Part shown: in pieces, positions 56,045 to 64,000 of the stretch
How positions within the stretch are numbered: the first letter of the stretch is position 1
How the letters are laid out: each line of letters starts with the position of its first letter
Origin: Cantharellus purpuraceus
Taxonomy: Eukaryota > Basidiomycota > Agaricomycetes > Cantharellales > Hydnaceae
Reading direction: 5' to 3'
NCBI GenBank assembly: GCA_025174535.1
Contig: JALBUN010000023.1
Span: 372,001 to 436,000 of the forward strand
DNA length: 64,000 nt
Position numbers and translations under genes: made by a program
The notes under the pieces: generated by a model
What the model saw: the letters and a program-made list of their open reading frames with translations, nothing else
What the model was told of the DNA's origin: nothing
Database searches by the model: none

Positions 56045-58198
56045 CTACAGCATCACTATCCCAATCCCGCGCCCTACTCCAACATCTCCAATTGCCTCCA
56101 CACCTGCCAGAGGCGCGGTTCGCCAATTGTAGAGATAGTAATTGAGTAACCCATCTCCTGACCCGAACTGCCAGACAGAATGTTAACCAAACTAATACTA
56201 CAAGTCCAAGGTATGGCGAGGGAATAAATACAATACCTTGAGTTCCTGTAAGAAATTACTGTTGTCCATGAGCGTGAGAGCATTGAACACATCAAATTTT
56301 GCCTAGTGGCGTCGCACAGTTGTGCTGGTTAGTCGAAGCTAAACAAAACACAAGAGTGGTCAGGTCACCTGATCTGCAACGATGAGTGCATCCTCCATAA
56401 GCTCCTGCAACCGTTTCTTCAGTCGGCCATCTTCCTCCGCACCGGGAGAGAACGCTACGTCAGTCGCATAATAAAACAAATACGCTGCCTCGAGGACGGA
56501 GTGCTTCGTGTTTCCAATGATGGTTGACGGAAGTGTATAAAACGAGAAGAAATCTGTGATTTTATGTGTTCGCGGATCCTATAAGTCGAATGCTCAGATT
56601 TGGCTCACAAGTTTCTCGTCTCGCGCTGCACATACCTCTACGACATACGCCCAGATAACTTGGCCTTCACGTCGTCCTTTCCAGGTGCCAGGCGCACGCT
56701 CACCCCTGCCCTTTCCACTGAGGAACTGATGCCGGATCTCATCGAGTGTCATCACAGGAGCCATTCCGAACCGTTGCATATACCGTGTAAACAACTCGCC
56801 AACTTGTGCAATATCGCGATCTTCCATCTCGCGTAGTCCTGCAGAACTGCGCGCGAGGTGCGGCACTGTAGGGAGCTTGTTTGAGCGGATTAAACGTGCT
56901 AGTGTCAAATGCCTCGGGATATACGTGAATCTCACGTCCACGAGTTTTGGGACATTGAGTGACCGATGGTAGTACCTAGTTCGTGTCCATTGAATGCGAG
57001 GGTCTAGATATTCGATGATCAGAGGACAAACCGGCAGGTAGAGACAGGAGTGGGTAGAACGACGCCTGCCGTATAAAGAGCCTGAAAGATGCCCTTTAAA
57101 TGACATTGTCGTGTCACTTCCTTGATGAGAACAGGCGCTAGACGTTTGGCACGGAGTTTCTTGTGCACACAAAGATAATTGATTTCACTTGCACGGAAGA
57201 CGCTAAATAAGATGAAAGTAAGAATTCCTGCGCGATGGATCATGACAATCTTCCTTCACTTTTGTCTGACTCGTACAGTTACTGGCACGCCAGAAATGAA
57301 GGCAACAAGCTTCTTGTTCGAAGTGACGCGTACCCCAACGTGCCATTCAGGGTGATAACCCGGCGGCTGAAGGGCCCTACCAAACATCAGTATTGAACTA
57401 CCAAGGACAGATGGCATAGTTTCGAATGCTCACCACTCAAGGAATTCGGCAGTATACTGAAAACGGAAAATCGCATCCTCATCTTCAACATAGTTTGCAG
57501 AGAGAAGCTCGTAGACTTCCTTTAGCTGAGTCTGGTCGTTCAAGTCAACTGTACACCACTGGAAATCTTTTGGAAGAGGATATGGGTCTTGGCGGACTTG
57601 CTCCCGGGGTTTCGATGGCTCGATATATCCGTCGTCCAACGGAGGACCCTCGCCTGCAAGCCACTCAGTCAATGCAAGCACATAATTGAAGACATGTACG
57701 GACCCAGTTGAGGCACTGGCTGTGTCCCCCAAAACTACAGTATTGATGTCAGAGAGTATCGGGTTGCATCCAACTGAGTTGACAAACCTTATGCTCCCCC
57801 ATTTCCTTCCTGTTTTTTCCGCCAATGCCTGCTTTGCCTTTAATGACATCTCCCACTTTCAGCTGCTCAAGTGCCATCCTGACGTGGGCTTCATCTGTGC
57901 TAGGAGCACCTTCGCCATGCTCGGCCTTGACTTTCTCAACCACCTGGTCAATGAGGGACTGGGGGATGGTACTTTGAGGTCTTAAAGCAGCTACTGCTCG
58001 CGCAGCCTTAGATTTCTTCTTTTTCTTCTTCTTGGAAGTCGAGGTGGATGCGGAAGCTGCTGATTGGGAAACTTTAGCAACTTGAATCTGAGCCTGTGGC
58101 TCTTCGTCGGATGATTCGGAAGCGGACACTACAACGGCATCTGCCTCTCTGGTATCAATGGCTTCTTCAACGCGAGCCCTCTCCATTTGATGCGCCAT
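56045..58198 (-). CDS. NMT1: Glycylpeptide N-tetradecanoyltransferase (N-myristoyltransferase)
   Basis: About 530 residues in nine or so exons. The enzyme transfers myristate from CoA to the N-terminal Gly of proteins in the cytosol and at ribosomes. The start at 58198 gives [20 protein letters not shown], then a Ser-rich and poly-Lys segment ([16 protein letters not shown]) that in homologues helps ribosome targeting. The catalytic domain shows [33 protein letters not shown], the first NMT signature [31 protein letters not shown], and the second signature [17 protein letters not shown]. The protein ends in GIGIVML; the C-terminal Leu carboxylate, the known catalytic base, is preserved (TAG at 56045-56047). 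It is divergent from SRP receptor beta, with starts only 112 bp apart. Confidence 0.96.
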
Positions 58199-58310
58199 CA
58201 ACGAGCTGTTGAGGAGTAGCTAGCAGTACTGAGTGACACGTGACCGTACTCAACGCTAGTGCGCCACAGTCATAGCTTGAAGTAGGTATCAGTCATCAGT
58301 GGTACTGGTC
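58199..58310. promoter_or_regulatory. Compact bidirectional promoter NMT / SRP receptor beta with CACGTG box
   Basis: Only 112 bp lie between the two start codons of the divergent genes, so their 5' leaders must be very short or overlapping. A palindromic CACGTG sits near the middle (58237-58242), flanked by GTGA and AC, giving a GTGACACGTGAC context. A single factor could serve both directions; this is an inference from spacing. Confidence 0.55.
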
Positions 58311-59453
58311 ATGGAAGTTCCTCAAAGTCATGCACGGGACGAACCGTCAATGTCTACCTTTGATGTCCTCGAGTCGCCAACGACGATCTTACAATCAATT
58401 ACTACGGGGGTCCCATCGGATGCGCCACTTAGAACAACCTTGTTATCAGTAGGAGAAACCCCATCGGTATTACAGTCCACAAAGTCGTCGGTCATACTTC
58501 CCATTCCTCTGTCAGCCTCGGTTTTGGGTTCACTGGTAGCGGCGGTATTGTTCATTTTCGGTTTGCATTCCAAATCATTACTATATACGTATGCTAATGT
58601 CTCTTTGTAGTTTTTGCTCTGGCAAGAAGAAAGAATTCCTCAAGCAAAGGTGCTAGTGTTTTATTGACTGGGCCGACCGACTCCGGGAAAACGTCCATCT
58701 ACAGTGCTGTAGGTACCGCTGTATTGAATGCGATTGCTTCCGGCCTCACGTCTATCTTCCCCAGCTAGTATATGGACGCGCACTTCCCTCCCATACATCT
58801 CTCCAAACGAATGCCTCTTTCATAACCCTACCTTCATCCGAGAAACAACCTCGGACTCTCCATCTCTTAGATATTCCAGGCCACCCGCGCATCAGGGACC
58901 AGTTTAAAGAGCATCTTCCCAGAGCAAAGGGGGTCGTTTTCGTTGTAGACGCCAGCACGATAGCGCGTAATGGGACTGCAGTTGCAGAGTAAGCATTAAC
59001 ACATCTCTAGGTTGGTCGGCAATCTCATAAATGGTGAACAGGCACCTGCATCATATTCTTCACGCATTGACTTCACTCCCGCCTTCGCATTCACCTCCGT
59101 CGTTTGTGATTCTGGCTCATAAATGTGACCTCATTGCTACGACGTCCGCGAGTGCACCCCTTGCTGTGTCGCGTGTTCGCACGATTCTTGAACGCGAACT
59201 CGAGAAACGTCGATCATCACAAGCTGGTGGTGTCGGAATCGGTCAGTTGGGCGAAGATGAAGGTGCAGATGCAGAGTTAGGTGGTTTGGAGTGTTTAGGG
59301 CCAGCAGGCGAAAACTTCACATTCAAAAATTGGGAAGGCGGAGAGATCGAGATCCTAGGAAGCTCACTAGATGTTAGTAGAGGGTGCACTGACCGTGAAA
59401 AGGCTCCGGATGGACTGGCTGACTTCAGACAATGGCTTCACGATTTGCCATGA
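58311..59453 (+). CDS. SRP102: Signal recognition particle receptor subunit beta
   Basis: Membrane GTPase of the ER that anchors the SRP receptor alpha subunit, about 305 residues in five exons. The N-terminus is about 80 residues of polar sequence before one helix (PLSASVLGSLVAAVLFIF), then ARRKNSSSKGASVLLTGPTD and the P-loop GPTDSGKTS. G3 is LLDIPGHPRIRDQF, followed by AKGVVFVVDAST; the G4 region is VILAHKCDL, with His before Lys rather than the usual Asn/Thr. The C-terminus has ENFTFKNWEGGEIEILGSS and ends DFRQWLHDLP at 59451-59453. The start was placed at 58311; a Met 14 codons later is an alternative. It converges on CCT4, with 83 bp between the stops. Confidence 0.9.
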
Positions 59454-59536
59454 GTTTCATCTGGCGAATAGGTTCACATTAATGTATATTTTTTGACTAT
59501 ACACCCCTGCCTCTTTCAGTGTGGACTAAGGTATCA

Positions 59537-61667
59537 TCACCGTGCCTGCACATAATCGTCAATTTTGAGTAAGAGGCCGACTGTCTCTGTAGCGAGCTCC
59601 ACGGCGCTTGTCGATACCAGAAGTGGCTGGACAACGTTCTCATCTAAGATGTTGGAAATCAAACCCTGTCCAAGAGGTTGCCTCAATCGATAGGTCTGTG
59701 GTCACCATAAATATCTGAACACTTACCGTGCGAACGTTGATACCCGCATTTCTTTCACCCAAAGCATGGCGATTACGGAGTTCCGTAACAATAGCGATTG
59801 GATTAAGACCCGCGTTCTCTGCTAGCGTTGTTGGAATCACTTCCAGGGCATCTGCATATGCCTGGAAGCAGTATTGTTCCATGCCTTTGAGCGACTGTGC
59901 ATACTGTGCAAGCAGTCGAGAGACGTGGATCTCTGGTGCACCACCACCGCCAATGAGTGCTCTACAAGGATGGGCATTCAGCAAACGAACACAGCAATCT
60001 AAAAGCGACCAACCGCTTCTTGACTAGGCAGCGCACGACGCAGAGGGCGTCGTGCAAACTCCGCTCACATTCTTCCAGGACCAATGAGTTGCCACCCATG
60101 GCAAGTATACTCACCGTACGGCCCATGTTTTTGATGCCAGTGATCTTTACCACTCGCGCGCCAGCCTTGCTCACCTCGTCCACAAGGTCAGCAGTACCGA
60201 GCTTGTCTTCGGTAAATGCCTCGATATCGGCGACAGGTTTGCACCCTAAGCTCTTGCTCAGGAAGTCGATCTCGTCCCTTTCAACATCCTTCACGACAAG
60301 AATTTTTAATCGTGAGAGGAAGTTGAGTGATAGCTCGTTCACGGCGTCGCGCAATATAGATTTTTGGATTAATAGCACGTTGCAACCCGCCTTCTTGATC
60401 TTTTTGCACATGTTCAGAATGTACTGGCGCTCCTCCTTGATCACTTTGTCCATCTGTCGATAATCGTTTACAATCACAGTGTTATCCATCTGGACATGGC
60501 AATTAAACTCTGAATCCGTCAATTTATCAAGAAAGGAAAGGTACATACGTCTGGTTTGGGGGCACTAAGTTGGAACTGGATCAAGCCAATTTTTGCCTTT
60601 TCAACACGGGTCGGTCCACCGCCAGCAACGACCACATTTTGGTGCAGAACAACACCACCATCAACAAGTTCGGTGTCTTCGATAGTGCCGCCGACCTTCT
60701 TCACAATTCTGACGTCCCTTAAGTCAACGTTTGATGAAGTAGCAGTGGCCAGGCGTGTCACGGCTGCGACAGCAATAGGCGCCAAAGTAGAAGAATATTG
60801 AGACACAATCTGTGTAGGTCACGAGGTCAGGCCAAGCGGACGATGTCACTACCTCGCAACTGCTACCTTCGAGTTTAAGGATGTGCTCGCCGCACGAAGG
60901 AGACTGGCCTGATCTTTCAAGTCGACTGGCATTGAAATTTCCGTAAGATATTCAACAGCCTTGGCAGATGCTTTAATGAAAGCCTCGGCGATGATAGTAG
61001 GGTGCATCCCTAAACCGCTTGGATCAGACACAGTATGGGCCTTGATACAATTGGCAGACAGTGGACATACCCTTGGCAAGCATCTTCTCTGCGGCGCCTA
61101 GTAAACTCCCAGCCAGTACAACAACAGACGTAGTTCCGTCTCCGGCCTCAATATCTTGTGCCATAGAGAGGTCAACAAGCTGAAAGTTCGGGGTTAGGTG
61201 TCTCATGCGCCACAATCGCGTACAAAGACGTACCATTTTGGCAGCCGGATGCAGCGCTTGGATACTCCGTAAGATTGTTGCACCATCATTGGTGATGATC
61301 ACTTCGCCTTTAGAGGTTTGAATCTGGGTGGATACGGTAAGAAGGGGTAGATATGATTTCAAATGTTTGTTTCCATTACCATTTTGTCCATGCCCTTTGG
61401 TCCCAGCGATGTTCGAACAGCATCACTAATGGCTGAAGGATGAAATGACTCCTCAGCGATTAAAACCCATCTTAAAAGATCAAATTAAGTACCCTTAGCT
61501 GCTGTCATATTGGACAGCCGTACTTCCATTGGCTTACCCTATGCACACCGTTTCGTTCAAGAACTATGTCAAAAAGCAGTAGTTGACATACCTTGTCATT
61601 GAAAGCCGTGTTGGAGTTGCCTCCCGTCTTATTGGCTGGTGCAACAGATGCTGTTGTCGGGGCCATA
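59537..61667 (-). CDS. CCT4: TCP-1 chaperonin subunit delta
   Basis: About 530 residues in ten or so exons; one of eight subunits of the cytosolic CCT/TRiC ring that folds actin and tubulin. The start at 61667 gives [19 protein letters not shown], then the equatorial-domain landmarks [26 protein letters not shown] and [20 protein letters not shown] (the GDGTT nucleotide motif). The apical part contains [39 protein letters not shown] and [20 protein letters not shown], specific for the delta subunit. The C-terminal equatorial part has [20 protein letters not shown] and [20 protein letters not shown], ending KIDDYVQAR with TGA at 59537-59539. It is divergent from UFD1. Confidence 0.97.
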
Positions 61668-62005
61668 ACGAGATAGCTGGAGTTGAGAGTCTGTCAAGTA
61701 CTTTCTGAATTAGACGCCGAGACGCGCTGACGTCCTCTCCGCCACCGACGTGCACGCCTTACCATTAGACCTGCACTTGTCCTTCTATCAGCTTCTCGAA
61801 TATTGCAAGATGGATTTAAATATGAACACGGTATTTCTTTTGGAATGTGCATCCTTGAACCCTTCTCTTATTATCACCCAGCTTGGCTTCGGCCCACTAA
61901 ACCTTGCAAACCTTGCAGGATCTGCATTTGGAGGCAACCTGTTAGTATTTTCGTAGTCTAGCTTTCAAGATGCTCAACCACTCTTCTCTATGAAGTGATA
62001 TTGCC
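61668..62005. promoter_or_regulatory. Divergent promoter region CCT4 / UFD1
   Basis: The two start codons are 338 bp apart on opposite strands. A short plus-strand frame at 61750-61956 ends before the UFD1 start and is probably noise. No clear binding motif stands out. Confidence 0.4.
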
Positions 62006-63587
62006 ATGAACCCACACCCTCCGCCATCTGCGTATGATGCATATCTGAGGGCGTACAGTGTAGCCATGCTTCCAGGTCGTGAACGAACAAATGTCAGCTT
62101 CGGCGGAAAGAGTGCGTTCTCTCACCTCTTTCTGAATATGAGTATATCTCATCTTACACACGCCCGCAGTCATTATGCCTCCTTCTGCTCTAGCGAATTT
62201 AAGTGGGTGTGGATCTTTGTCGATTATTTCCTGACTTCATTCCCCTTTGTAGCCTCCCTCAATCTCGAATCACCGTGGATGTTTAAACTACGTAATCCCA
62301 GCAATCCAGCTGCATCTACACACGCGGGTGTCCTTGAATTCATTGCAGAGGAGGGCGTTGTACATTTACCGTATTGGGTATAGTGCCTCTTCTCTCCAGA
62401 TGTTGTGTTTCGCAAACCACCTTCCAGATGATGAAGACACTTCGGCTTAACGAGGGTGACCCTGTTCGTATAACGGGTGCGCAGCTCGCGAAGGGGAGGC
62501 GAGTGAAACTGCAGGCGCAGACTGTCGACTTTTTGGAAATATCCGATCCAAAAGCCGTGTAAGAAACCAACAATTTCCCTTGCATCCAACAACATGTTCT
62601 TACTTCTCCTTTCCAGTCTAGAGCAGGCTTTGCGAAATTTCACTGCGCTCACACAGGGTGATATGATTGAGATCTCATACAATTCAATTACCTTCCAATT
62701 GCTCATTATGGAGATATTACCGGAAGGTCCCGCAATTTCTATCCTAGACACAGACTTGGAAGTAGATTTCGCTGCACCGAAAGGGTACGTATTTTCACGA
62801 GTGGATGACCAGTATCTGATCGTTCTGCGTGCAGATACGTCGAACCCACACGGCCTGAACCAAAACCTCAATCTACCATGGCGAGTAAACTCAAGATCGA
62901 TGTTAACGACACCACACCCGGAAGCTCACGACCCGCTTCGTCATTATCGAGTGTTCCTGGTGGTTCGTTTTGGAGTTGTTCTCCTGCGATTTATAATCTG
63001 ATCTTAAGTAGTCTCGAAGGGGGGTACTGACTGGGAATCATTCAAGGGGCGAGGAGAAACATTAAGCGGTCGAAAGACAAAGGGCCGCGGTATCACGGCG
63101 AGGAAAATTGACGATGTACAACCTGATAGCAAGATATACCGAACTGAGTATGTCCATTTTAATTGTCCGTTCGACGTCAAAGTTGACTTCGGTTTGCAGT
63201 AAGCCACGCATGATGACCAACGATGAACTCGAATCAGATGTCAAAGTCCCATCATCGTTAAATCTCCCGTTCGGAAAACTCTTCTTTGGTTTCACTGTGG
63301 TGCCATATAAGCCTTCTACGCCGGCTGCTTCTTCGGGCTCCCCAGAGGCAACATCAGCACCTTTTGCTGGGTCTGGTAATACATTGTCGGGTCGTCCACC
63401 CGCTGGAGGAGGGGCTCCAGACTCCTCCGCAGCGAAAGGGAAGGCGAAGGAATGGGGTTCAGGACAGGCATTGGGTAGGGGACGCCCGGCAGCCTCTCAG
63501 TCCACCAAGAAGAAACAGAAGGAAAGGAGCCCTACCCCGGATTGGGGAGTAGACGATGACGACGTGATCGTTATCGATAGTGACTGA
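62006..63587 (+). CDS. UFD1: UFD1, ubiquitin-fusion degradation protein
   Basis: About 390 residues in seven or so exons. With Npl4 it is the substrate adaptor of Cdc48/p97 in ER-associated and proteasomal degradation. ATG 62006 opens MNPHPPPSAYDAYLRAYSVA; then come MLPGRERTNVSFGGK, IMPPSALANLTSLNLESPWM, FKLRNPSNPA and GVLEFIAEEGVVHLPYWMMK. LNEGDPVRITGAQLAKGRRV and GDMIEISYNSITFQLLIMEI complete the double-psi barrel that binds ubiquitin. The second half carries LNLPFGKLFFGFTVVPYKPS, typical for Ufd1 proteins, and a Gly/Ala/Ser-rich tail that ends in VDDDDVIVIDSD, a likely SUMO-interaction-type acidic/hydrophobic patch. Borders of the middle exons around 62800-63100 are approximate. Confidence 0.94.
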
Positions 63588-63796
63588 GCAGTGAAATGGT
63601 GTATGTTGCTGGAAGCACGTTGACTGTTGTATACTAGACCTCCATAGCTTGGTTTTCACCATGCGAAGCCAGCTAGCTTCCTTCTTAGTCTCGTAACTTA
63701 CATTGAGTTTTACCTCAAGCCTTAGGGAATCACTGGTGAAAGCTCATGGTCGCAACCTGTGCGATGATTTCTAGCATCCAGTATGCAGAGAAAACA
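63588..63796. other. Short convergent intergenic region UFD1 / uS13m
   Basis: About 210 bp between the stop of UFD1 and the stop of the mitochondrial ribosomal protein gene; probably the two 3' UTRs. No further features seen. Confidence 0.5.
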
Positions 63797-64000
63797 CTAG
63801 CCTCGTCGCTCGACTTTATTAAGCTTTTTGGCTGTCTTTGCGTTGGTTCGTGTGTTCTGCCCTCTCACCGGCAACCCCATTACATGTCTCCGTCCCACAT
63901 AGCTGCCAATCATCCGATGGTGTGCAATATTCTCCCGCACCTCGCGTCGTAGCTCTGTCTCTATCTTCAATTCCTTCAGAATGTCCTTCTTCAATCCCCT
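63797..64000 (-). CDS. SWS2: Mitochondrial ribosomal protein uS13m (SWS2), C-terminal part
   Basis: The gene runs off the right edge of the window. The visible exon encodes [20 protein letters not shown], then [20 protein letters not shown] and the S13 signature [19 protein letters not shown], ending in NKVERRG with TAG at 63797-63799. This is the C-terminal RNA-binding part of bacterial-type S13, located in the small subunit head. The lack of a cytosolic S18 pattern and the presence of [13 protein letters not shown] point to the mitochondrial protein. Confidence 0.92.
   Translation of the reverse strand, partial: RGLKKDILKELKIETELRREVRENIAHHRMIGSYVGRRHVMGLPVRGQNTRTNAKTAKKLNKVERRG

Overview
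This window comes from a filamentous basidiomycete, most likely an Agaricomycete. Genes are split by many short introns (about 40-70 nt) with GT-AG ends. The encoded proteins are eukaryotic (Ran, CCT4, UFD1, V-ATPase D, L26, NMT, a YCK-type casein kinase 1). They sit beside families typical of mushrooms and their relatives: an etherase-like GST, an F-box/LRR-like protein, a JmjC protein with Cys-rich modules, a 7TM-like orphan family, a Baeyer-Villiger-type flavoprotein and a DHA2 drug transporter. There is no bacterial, viral or intact transposon coding sequence that I can recognise.

Layout. 0-10.7 kb: the tail of a coiled-coil gene (+), a many-intron DHA2 transporter (+), then on the minus strand a WDR5/Swd3 homologue, an F-box-like protein with an SR-dipeptide tract, and a LEA-2 membrane protein. 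11.6-15.2 kb: the PAF1-complex subunit LEO1 (-) and a GST (+). 15.2-19.0 kb is gene-poor. 19.0-20.4 kb: GID4 (-). 20.4-23.1 kb holds only doubtful fragments. 23.1-30.7 kb: a YCK-type CK1 (-), a flavin monooxygenase (-) and, divergently, an inositol-polyphosphate 5-phosphatase with C-terminal membrane segments (+). 32.4-33.5 kb: Ran (-). 34.9-37.0 kb: an unrecognised 653-residue membrane-anchored repeat protein (-). 38.7-39.9 kb: a poorly resolved membrane protein (-). 41.9-43.9 kb: a 5'-truncated 7TM-like gene abutting an inverted, decayed copy of the 5-phosphatase. 44.8-46.7 kb: a HEI10/RNF212-like RING protein (-). 48.2-52.8 kb: a large JmjC protein (+). 53.1-64.0 kb is a dense housekeeping block: V-ATPase D, RPL26, NMT, SRP receptor beta, CCT4, UFD1 and mitochondrial uS13 (partial).

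The genes do not form one pathway. Several touch shared themes: chromatin and transcription (SWD3, LEO1, JmjC), ubiquitin and quality control (GID4, UFD1, CCT4, F-box), and membrane traffic or lipid signalling (CK1, 5-phosphatase, NMT, SRP receptor). The two most unusual items are the orphan repeat protein at 34.9-37.0 kb, whose four-exon model closes in phase, and the 11.5-kb-spaced inverted duplication that produced a pseudogene next to a truncated membrane-protein gene.
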